11,461 nucleotides of DNA from Pontiella sp. (GTDB lineage Bacteria > Verrucomicrobiota > Kiritimatiellia > Kiritimatiellales > Pontiellaceae). Below are positions 6,141 to 11,461 of the stretch, piece after piece. The notes below the pieces were generated by a model. It ran no database searches. It was not told the DNA's origin and worked only from the letters and a program-made list of their open reading frames with translations. A program made the translations under genes and the position numbers. The stretch lies in NCBI GenBank assembly GCA_029935255.1, contig JAOZKS010000053.1:1-11461 (forward strand), in the 5' to 3' direction. Positions within the stretch are counted from its first letter, which is position 1. Every line of letters starts with the position of its first letter.

Positions 6141-7160
6141 CTACCCCAACCGATCCGTTTTATCTTCGAGTTGCTTGATCTTTTCTTTCAACTTGGGCAG
6201 CAGAATGGTGTTGGCCACCATCTTCTTGAATTGTAGATGGGGCATGGCGGGCGAGCCAATCACAAACGCCTTGTCCGGCACATCCTTCATCACCCCGGCC
6301 TGCGCGCCGATAATGGCTCCATCGCCGACTTCGAGGTGGCCGGCCAAGCCAGACTGCCCAGCCAAAATCGTGCGCGAACCGACCGTGGTGCTGCCGGAGA
6401 TTCCAGCTTGCCCGCAGAGCACGGAATGCTCGCCTATCACCACATTGTGCGCAATCTGAACCAGATTATCGATCTTCGTGCCCTTTCCAATCCGGGTCTT
6501 GCCGAAGCGGGCGCGGTCGATCGCGACGTTGGCTCCGATTTCAACGTCGTCTTCGATCACCACTTTTCCGATCTGCGGAATCTTGGTGCGCGATCCATCT
6601 TCCTGAACCGCATAGCCAAAACCATCGGAACCCACCACCGTTCCGTTATGGATGATGACGCGGTCGCCGATTTCGGTGAATTCGCGGGTTGAAACAAGAG
6701 GATAAAGGAAACTTTCGGTTCCGATCAGGGTTTTATAGCCAATATAGCAGTTCGGTGAAATAACGGTATTCTCTCCAATGACGACTCCCTCTTCCACCGT
6801 ACAATTTGCACCGATCGAAACCCCTTCGGCCAGTTGTGCGGACTCGGCAACCACCGCCGAGGGGTGAACCTTCGCCGCAGGTTTGGGCGGGGCTTCAAAA
6901 AACAGTTCGGCGACCTGGGCAAAAACCTGATCGGAATTTTCGACGCGAACCAGGGCGCAACTTGCCGAACGATCCCAGTCGGTCGGTACAATCACGGCCG
7001 AGGCCTTCGTTTCCGCCACCTGTACCGCATACTTGGGATTGGCCAAAAAGCTAATGTCGCCTTTCCCCGCTTCACTCAACCCCGCAACCGCAACAATCTC
7101 GGTATCGCCATTGCCCTCAAGGCTCCCGCCGAGCTGCTCGACAATTTCTGAAAGCTTCAT
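6141..7160 (-). CDS. lpxD: UDP-3-O-acylglucosamine N-acyltransferase LpxD
   Basis: This 339-aa enzyme adds the N-linked 3-hydroxyacyl chain in lipid A synthesis, using acyl-ACP, in the cytoplasm. An N-terminal uridine-binding domain (about 1-95, including GDISFLANPKY at 34-44) is followed by a left-handed beta-helix of hexapeptide repeats (about 97-300, units such as VVIGEN, VEIGAN, TRIGKG, LEVGDG). The catalytic histidine is His238 in KIDNLVQIAHNVVIGEHSV, matching E. coli His239. The C-terminus (312-336) is a short charged helix. Length and order are those of a normal functional LpxD. It follows the ompH gene after three bases, so the two are co-transcribed. The skp-lpxD order is also that of proteobacterial bamA-skp-lpxD clusters. 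Its presence argues for an outer membrane with lipid A. Confidence 0.97.
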   Translation of the reverse strand: MKLSEIVEQLGGSLEGNGDTEIVAVAGLSEAGKGDISFLANPKYAVQVAETKASAVIVPTDWDRSASCALVRVENSDQVFAQVAELFFEAPPKPAAKVHPSAVVAESAQLAEGVSIGANCTVEEGVVIGENTVISPNCYIGYKTLIGTESFLYPLVSTREFTEIGDRVIIHNGTVVGSDGFGYAVQEDGSRTKIPQIGKVVIEDDVEIGANVAIDRARFGKTRIGKGTKIDNLVQIAHNVVIGEHSVLCGQAGISGSTTVGSRTILAGQSGLAGHLEVGDGAIIGAQAGVMKDVPDKAFVIGSPAMPHLQFKKMVANTILLPKLKEKIKQLEDKTDRLG

Positions 7161-7163
7161 CGC

Positions 7164-7769
7164 CTATTGCTCCACGTTGATACTGGGGTCTTCAATCAGG
7201 GTTTCCTCGCGGCCTTCATTCAACACGGCCAGCACGTCGGCGGTGATATCCACCTTGGGATTAACATAGAGGACGGTCTGCATCCCCGCGCGGCTCTGCG
7301 ACGAACGGTCGATCACTCCGAAGAAACCCTTCTCCTTGGAATAGTCATTGATGGTCTCTTGAATTTCGTCGAACAGCTTGCGGCTCATGCGTGTATTTTG
7401 CTGTTCCAGCTGCTGCATCCGAAGTTTTTCGAAGTCAATCATGTCCTGCTCGTTTTTCTGGAGATCCACCAGTTTTTCTTCGAGTTGGTCCCGCTTGCTC
7501 TCCCGCACCTCTTCAGAGAGGGTGGTGTCGCGCGCGTCGGTTCGCAGCACCTCAATCTCCTCCTTCACCTCCTTGATCTCGCCCTCCATCATCTCGCGTT
7601 CAAGCTTGATGTCGTCGGCCTGCTGGCGGATCTGGTCCTGGGCGAGCTGGGTTTTATAGAAGCGCTTGAATACTTCCTGAAGGTCGACAAAAACAATGTC
7701 ATTGGCGGCGTACGCACTTCCGGAAAACACGACGGCAGCAACGAGTAGGGCAGGGAAAAACTTTTTCAT
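7164..7769 (-). CDS. Skp/OmpH-family periplasmic chaperone
   Basis: The 201-aa protein belongs to the OmpH (Skp) family, periplasmic holdases that carry unfolded outer membrane proteins. Residues 1-21 form a clear signal peptide (MKKFFPALLVAAVVFSG, cleaved after SAYA). The mature protein starts ANDIVFVDLQEVFKRF, the family's first strand with the conserved V-D-hydrophobic-x-x-V-F pattern. A long highly charged coiled coil (about 38-130, rich in Glu, Lys, Arg and Gln) forms the tentacle, followed by a short beta region (FGVIDRSSQS, VLYVNPKVDITADVL). I prefer the ATG at 7769 because the signal peptide begins there and AAGGA lies upstream. The ATG at 7799 would add ten charged residues before it. 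It heads the operon with lpxD; bamA, the usual upstream partner, is absent and a divergent gene follows instead. Confidence 0.9.
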   Translation of the reverse strand: MKKFFPALLVAAVVFSGSAYAANDIVFVDLQEVFKRFYKTQLAQDQIRQQADDIKLEREMMEGEIKEVKEEIEVLRTDARDTTLSEEVRESKRDQLEEKLVDLQKNEQDMIDFEKLRMQQLEQQNTRMSRKLFDEIQETINDYSKEKGFFGVIDRSSQSRAGMQTVLYVNPKVDITADVLAVLNEGREETLIEDPSINVEQ

Positions 7770-7938
7770 ATTCCAATCATCCTTTTCTTTCGGAAACAAG
7801 TTGGCACCTTACCCAACCCGCCTATGCGAGGCAAACAAATCGTGCAGACTAAACCTAATTAAAAACGGCGAATTTCAAGTTCTCGCTGGAGGGTCTTTTC
7901 AGATTGATTTACCGCACCCCTTCCATACAATCCCCAGA

Positions 7939-8550
7939 ATGCTGAAACCCCTTAAAATTGATTTGCGGCATCCTGAATCGGATTTGCTGGAAAGGGCCCG
8001 GAAATGCCTGACCGAGGGCGGGCTTGTGATTGTCCCGACGGAAACGGTCTATGGGATCGCCTGCGACCCTTCCATCCCGGGGGCAATGGAAAGACTTATT
8101 CTCGCGAAGGGGCGCGACGGCGATAAGCCGATTGCCCGAATGGCGGCAAATGCAGAACAGGTGGCCGCCGTTTCCAAAGATTGGAACCCGGGCTTGCAGG
8201 CGCTGGCTGAAACGTATTGGCCCGGCCCGCTTACGATCGTTCTGGAAACGTCCCGTGGTTGGACGGGCTACCGTGTGCCCGACCACGCCGTAGCTTTGGC
8301 ACTGGCAAACGTTTGCGGCCGCACCCTTGCGCTGACCAGCGCAAACCTGAGCGGCGAACCTGACACCCTAACGGCGGAACAGGCGGCGACTGCAGTAAAT
8401 GCTAATCTCGTGCTCGACAGCGGCTCATCGGCCGAACGGGCCCTTCCAAGTACCGTGGTAAAGGTGGATGGAAACCATATCGAATGCCTGCGGAAGGGCG
8501 TTGTTCCCTTCGCGGAAGTGAAACAGATCTTTAAAAAAGGCTACCCATGA
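7939..8550 (+). CDS. tsaC: Threonylcarbamoyl-AMP synthase (TsaC/YwlC/YrdC family)
   Basis: This 203-aa enzyme makes threonylcarbamoyl-AMP from threonine, bicarbonate and ATP, the first step of t6A37 modification in ANN-decoding tRNAs. Family blocks are GGLVIVPTETVYGI (27-40), ILAKGRDGDKPI (54-65), YWPGPLTIVL (93-102), RVPDH (112-116), LTSANLSGE (132-140) and STVV (171-174). It is the single-domain form, without the C-terminal Sua5 domain. The ATG at 7939 is the family start; the frame is open further upstream but that stretch does not resemble the family. No strong Shine-Dalgarno is seen. Its stop overlaps the next start (ATGA, 8547-8550), so translation is coupled. tsaD, tsaB and tsaE are not in the window. 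Confidence 0.93.
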   Translation: MLKPLKIDLRHPESDLLERARKCLTEGGLVIVPTETVYGIACDPSIPGAMERLILAKGRDGDKPIARMAANAEQVAAVSKDWNPGLQALAETYWPGPLTIVLETSRGWTGYRVPDHAVALALANVCGRTLALTSANLSGEPDTLTAEQAATAVNANLVLDSGSSAERALPSTVVKVDGNHIECLRKGVVPFAEVKQIFKKGYP

Positions 8551-9005
8551 AAACCGTATTGTTTGTCTGCACCGGAAATATTTGCCGAAGTCCTATGGCC
8601 GAGGTGATTTTCAACCATCGAGTCGGCCCTGACGCGGGATGGGAAGCCACCTCGGCGGGGACCTTTGCGGGGCTGGGTTCGCCCGCCAGCGACCATGCGG
8701 AAAAGGCCGTGGGGGAACTCGACCTCGACCTCTCCGGGCACCGGAGCAAACCGCTTACGCCCGAACTGGTTAACCGCTGCAATTTGATCGTTGCCATGAC
8801 GGACGGCCATCGGTTCCACATCCTCCGGGAATTTCCTGGAGTTGCAAATAAAGTTTGCTTGATTAAATCGTTCGGAACGTCAAAGGTGCCCGCCGATATT
8901 ACTGATCCGTATGGGGGATCGCTCAATGTCTACAGAAAAACGCGGGATGAGATTGATCGGGCCCTTTCGGATCTGATTCTTTTTATTCGTCGCGAAAACC
9001 ACTAA
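8547..9005 (+). CDS. Low-molecular-weight protein phosphatase (YwlE/LMW-PTP family)
   Basis: The 152-aa protein is a cytosolic phosphatase of the low-molecular-weight PTP fold. The P-loop CTGNICRS (8-15) supplies the nucleophile Cys8 and Arg14, and the general acid is Asp120 in DPYGG (120-124). SAGTFAGLGSPAS (36-48) and the C-terminal YRKTRDEIDRAL match B. subtilis YwlE, a protein-arginine phosphatase encoded in the same gene order. However YwlE has Thr11 in the P-loop, which sets phosphoarginine preference, whereas Ile12 is found here, as in tyrosine phosphatases. Substrate class is therefore uncertain: the neighbourhood suggests YwlE, the residue suggests phosphotyrosine. The start overlaps tsaC by four bases, and the fused rpiB-glyA gene follows after 14 bases. 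Confidence 0.92.
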   Translation: MKTVLFVCTGNICRSPMAEVIFNHRVGPDAGWEATSAGTFAGLGSPASDHAEKAVGELDLDLSGHRSKPLTPELVNRCNLIVAMTDGHRFHILREFPGVANKVCLIKSFGTSKVPADITDPYGGSLNVYRKTRDEIDRALSDLILFIRRENH

Positions 9006-9019
9006 AAAAGGACCCTTTT

Positions 9020-10699
9020 ATGAAAATTGCGATTGGATCGGATCACGGCGGATATGCGCTAAAAACCAGTATCGTCGAAGCCCTTGAAGAGAAAGATATC
9101 GTCGTCGTTGATCTGGGCACAAACAGTGCGGAATCGGTCGACTATTCCGACTACGCCGCCGCCGTCGCGGACGAAGTCTCCAATGCCACCGTCGATCAGG
9201 GCATTATCGTATGCACCACCGGCATCGGGGTGAGCATCACGGCCAATAAGTTTCCGCGCGTGCGCGCCGCCCTCTGCCATAACGCCGAAGTCGCCACCCT
9301 CGCTCGCCAGCACAACAATGCCAATGTACTCTGTCTTTCCGAAAAATTCACCTCAAAGAAAGAGGCCGCTGCCATTCTCGATGCATGGCTGGCAGGTGAA
9401 TTTTCGGGGGGGCGCCACGATCGCCGCATAAAAAAAATCAAGGACTATGCCTGTGAATCTGTCGGCACCATCGCAGTCTACGATACCGATCCGGAAATCT
9501 ATGCCCTGCTTAAAAAAGAAGATCAGCGGCAAAAGGAAAACCTCGAACTGATTGCCTCCGAGAATATCGTGAGCAAGGCCGTCCGGGAAGCACAGGGATC
9601 ACGCATGAGCAACAAGTATGCCGAAGGCTACCCGGGAAAACGGTGGTACAACGGGTGCGAGTGGGTCGATGAAGCCGAACGCCTTGCCATCGACCGCGCC
9701 AAGGAAATCTTCGGTGCCGAGCATGCCAATGTGCAGCCCCACTGCGGAAGCGCCGCAAACATGGGGGTGTACTTTGCCGTGCTCAACCCCGGCGACACCA
9801 TTCTGGCCATGAGCCTCGCCGAAGGCGGGCACCTGACCCACGGCCATCCGATGAACTTTTCGGGTCGCTTCTTCAACATCGTCCCCTACGGGGTCGATCA
9901 GGAAGATGAACAGATCGACTACGAGCAGCTTCAGGAACTGGCAGATGAACATAAACCGAAAATGATCGTGGCGGGCGCCAGTGCCTACTCGCGCATCCTC
10001 GACTTCAAGAAGCTGCGGAAAACCGCTGACAGCGTTGGGGCCTACCTGCTGGTGGACATGGCACACATTGCCGGGCTCGTCGCTGCGGGCTGCCACCCCA
10101 GCCCCATTCCACATGCCGATTTCGTGACGACCACCACCCACAAAACCCTGCGCGGCCCGCGCGGCGGAATGATTCTTTGCAAAGAAAAATTCGCGGGGGA
10201 TATTGATAAACAGGTTTTCCCCGGAATTCAGGGTGGCCCGCTCATGCACACGATCGCCGCAAAGGCCGTTTGTTTCCATGAAGCCCTTCAGCCCTCCTTC
10301 AAGAAATACCAGCAACAGGTCGTGAAAAACGCTCAAACGCTGGCGGCTTCGCTCGAAGACGACGACATCCGTCTGGTTTCCGGCGGCACCGACAATCACC
10401 TGATGCTGATTGACGTCACCAGAACCGGAACCACCGGCAAGGATGCGGCAATTGCGCTGGACAAGGCGGCGATCACCGTGAACAAAAACGGAATTCCGTT
10501 CGACAAAAAGAGCCCGTTCGTGACCTCCGGAATTCGTATTGGTTCTCCCGCCGTCACCACGCGCGGCATGAAAGAACCTGAAATGGAGAAAATCGCGGAC
10601 TTCATCAAACGGGTTCTGCGCAACGTGGATAACGATGCGGTCATTGCACAGGTTCGCAAGGAAGTGCTTGCCCTTACCGCAGAGTTCCCCATTCCGTAG
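9020..10699 (+). CDS. Ribose-5-phosphate isomerase B - serine hydroxymethyltransferase fusion
   Basis: One uninterrupted 559-aa frame carries two complete enzymes. Residues 1 to about 145 are RpiB: GSDHGG (6-11), Cys65 and Thr67 in VCTTGIGVSI, His98 in ARQHNNANVL, and GGRHDRR near the end. This domain interconverts ribose 5-phosphate and ribulose 5-phosphate. Residues about 154-559 are GlyA, the PLP enzyme that makes glycine and 5,10-methylene-tetrahydrofolate from serine: LELIASEN (175-182), NKYAEGYPGKRWY (198-210), HGHPMNFSG (274-282), VDMAHIAG (345-352), the PLP lysine Lys375 in TTTTHKTLRGPRGG, and FVTSGIRIGSPAVTTRG (500-516). The linker is only about ten residues. There is no methionine between residues 1 and 196, so no separate GlyA start exists. 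AAAGGA precedes the ATG. An intrinsic terminator closes the operon. Both domains look catalytically intact. Confidence 0.95.
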   Translation: MKIAIGSDHGGYALKTSIVEALEEKDIVVVDLGTNSAESVDYSDYAAAVADEVSNATVDQGIIVCTTGIGVSITANKFPRVRAALCHNAEVATLARQHNNANVLCLSEKFTSKKEAAAILDAWLAGEFSGGRHDRRIKKIKDYACESVGTIAVYDTDPEIYALLKKEDQRQKENLELIASENIVSKAVREAQGSRMSNKYAEGYPGKRWYNGCEWVDEAERLAIDRAKEIFGAEHANVQPHCGSAANMGVYFAVLNPGDTILAMSLAEGGHLTHGHPMNFSGRFFNIVPYGVDQEDEQIDYEQLQELADEHKPKMIVAGASAYSRILDFKKLRKTADSVGAYLLVDMAHIAGLVAAGCHPSPIPHADFVTTTTHKTLRGPRGGMILCKEKFAGDIDKQVFPGIQGGPLMHTIAAKAVCFHEALQPSFKKYQQQVVKNAQTLAASLEDDDIRLVSGGTDNHLMLIDVTRTGTTGKDAAIALDKAAITVNKNGIPFDKKSPFVTSGIRIGSPAVTTRGMKEPEMEKIADFIKRVLRNVDNDAVIAQVRKEVLALTAEFPIP

Positions 10700-10717
10700 C
10701 TTGGAGTCCCGCCGCTC

Positions 10718-10756
10718 AACCCCCGTACGTCCCTTTGTGGCATACGGGGGTTTCCA
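10718..10756 (+). terminator. Intrinsic terminator of the tsaC-glyA operon
   Basis: AACCCCCGTA (10718-10727) and TACGGGGGTT (10743-10752) form a perfect 10-bp stem with a 15-base loop, starting 18 bases after the stop codon of the fusion gene. The following T-run is short (TTTCC), so it may be moderate in strength, but position and stem quality support it. Confidence 0.7.
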
Positions 10757-10806
10757 TTATGCGTTTCATCCCGGCTCATGGGGAACACATGTCATGTCTG
10801 ACGCAC

Positions 10807-10839
10807 AAAAAAAGCCCCCGAACCTTCGCTCGGAGGCTT
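10807..10839 (-). terminator. Intrinsic terminator of the hpf gene
   Basis: On the minus strand AAGCCTCCGA pairs with TCGGGGGCTT (one T-G wobble) around an 8-base loop and is followed by a run of Ts (complement of 10807-10813). It lies 29 bases past the stop of the minus-strand gene at 10869. Confidence 0.85.
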
Positions 10840-10868
10840 CCGCTTTGGTTCATCAGGGAAAGAATGAA

Positions 10869-11285
10869 TCAGGCGGCATTTTTGTATAGTTTGGGAGAGC
10901 GGCGGCGCGCCCGGCGTTCGTGGGTTTTGACCAGTTGCCGTTCGATGCTTTCAAAGACATCGGCAATGGCCGCATAGACCCCGTCGTGCATGCCGGTCTG
11001 CTCGAAGCTCTGGGCCACATAGAGCCGCTCGCCCGGAACAGAAAGCCGGATCTTAACCTGAAAAACGCCTTTCCGCTCGCGGTGGTGGGTTTCGTCGACC
11101 ACGACCGTCGCCTTGCCCCCGGGCAAAGGGTATTTTTCGAATTTTTCCATCATCTGATTCACCACCCCAAGAACCTTCTTCGACTCGAGCATATGTCGAA
11201 ACTGAACCTCGACCGGGATCGCGGGCTCCGATCCGAGTCCATTAAAGCAAGAAGACGAGGGTTGAATCTGCGTTGATGTATGCAT
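10869..11285 (-). CDS. Ribosome hibernation factor, HPF/RaiA (S30AE) family
   Basis: The 138-aa protein resembles the S30AE domain of HPF and RaiA, which sits in the 30S decoding channel and stabilises idle ribosomes in stationary phase. The domain runs about residues 23-118: PVEVQFRHMLESKKVLGVVNQ (first strand and helix), KATVVVDETHHRERKGVFQVKIRLSVPG (strands) and DGVYAAIADVFESIERQLVK (second helix). A basic tail follows (THERRARRRSPKLYK), as in family members that contact rRNA. The C-terminal dimerisation domain of long HPF is absent, so this is a short form. The first 22 residues (Ser-, Thr- and Gln-rich) are an unusual extension, yet AAGGAG lies seven bases before the ATG at 11285 and no later start codon precedes the domain. 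Confidence 0.82.
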   Translation of the reverse strand: MHTSTQIQPSSSCFNGLGSEPAIPVEVQFRHMLESKKVLGVVNQMMEKFEKYPLPGGKATVVVDETHHRERKGVFQVKIRLSVPGERLYVAQSFEQTGMHDGVYAAIADVFESIERQLVKTHERRARRRSPKLYKNAA

Positions 11286-11291
11286 ACATCA
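11274..11291. promoter_or_regulatory. 18-bp perfect palindrome on the hpf start codon
   Basis: TGATGTATGCATACATCA is its own reverse complement and contains the hpf ATG (11285-11283), starting one base after the AGGAG (11297-11292 region). In RNA it could fold as a 7-bp stem with a four-base loop that buries the start codon; in DNA it could bind a dimeric repressor. Confidence 0.5.
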
Positions 11292-11410
11292 GCTCCTTTC
11301 CTGTTAGGGTTTAGTTATTCAGATGTCGAGCCGCGCATCCATACCGCACGCTCGTTGTATAACCAGAGACTACCCCTCCCCCCGTTCTGTTCAAAGGTAT
11401 TTTCCCGCTA

Positions 11411-11449
11411 CCAACGACCTAAAAAAATGCGTGTTTTGCAACTCGTTGG
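11411..11449. repeat. 7-bp inverted repeat upstream of hpf
   Basis: CCAACGA (11411-11417) and TCGTTGG (11443-11449) are perfect complements 25 bases apart, in a region rich in A-runs. They lie about 130-165 bp upstream of the hpf start and could be half-sites of a regulator or a chance match. No other gene or clear promoter was found in 11292-11461. Confidence 0.25.
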
Positions 11450-11461
11450 GGGCACGTAAGG

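Noticed and set aside
7801..7830. TTGGCAC at 7800-7806 on the plus strand upstream of tsaC, considered as a second sigma-54 promoter
   Set aside because: No GC dinucleotide occurs at the required -12 spacing.
9599..10399. A 266-codon antisense frame within the SHMT domain
   Set aside because: It lies entirely opposite highly conserved GlyA sequence and shows no family motif.
1..11461. CRISPR array, tRNA or rRNA genes, transposase or integrase
   Set aside because: No regularly spaced repeats, no cloverleaf sequence ending in CCA, and no recognisable mobile-element protein were found by eye on either strand.

Overview
The window looks chromosomal and comes from a Gram-negative, diderm bacterium. 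LpxD (lipid A synthesis) sits next to a Skp/OmpH-type periplasmic chaperone. A type III glutamine synthetase, a decayed secreted protein with adhesin-like GGGxN repeats, and an imperfect 'ccacggaatacac' inverted repeat suggest the PVC group, perhaps Kiritimatiellota. The lineage is inferred from gene types only and was not tested.

Layout: 1-907 is a gene-poor left end. It holds a short hairpin, a doubtful 51-codon ORF, a 26-bp-arm inverted repeat and the remains of a secreted repeat protein whose 3' tail survives in frame beyond two stop codons. From 908 to 7769 every gene is on the minus strand. In transcription order these are ompH/skp-lpxD, then glnN (type III glutamine synthetase), then pdxA-rsmA (overlapping), then a Fic-family AMP transferase. 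The glnN upstream region carries a well-spaced sigma-54 (-24/-12) promoter candidate, an attenuator-like hairpin with a T-run, and a second hairpin just before a strong ribosome binding site. glnN ends in a clear intrinsic terminator that stops only 12 bp before the pdxA start codon. The fic start region carries two tandem copies of a 22-bp palindromic element, probably an operator.

From 7939 to 10699 three genes read on the plus strand: tsaC/ywlC (tRNA threonylcarbamoyladenosine synthesis), a low-molecular-weight phosphatase related to YwlE, and one 559-residue ORF that joins ribose-5-phosphate isomerase B to a complete serine hydroxymethyltransferase. The order matches the ywlC-ywlE-ywlF(rpiB)-glyA neighbourhood of Bacillus subtilis, but here the last two are fused. 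Two terminators facing opposite ways separate this operon from a convergent minus-strand ribosome hibernation factor (HPF/RaiA family). The start codon of that gene lies inside an 18-bp perfect palindrome.

Most genes are housekeeping: envelope building, nitrogen assimilation, vitamin B6, rRNA and tRNA modification, one-carbon and pentose metabolism. The points worth a second look are the RpiB-GlyA fusion, the paired fic operators, the sigma-54/leader control of glnN, the palindrome on the hpf start, and the degraded repeat-protein gene beside fic.
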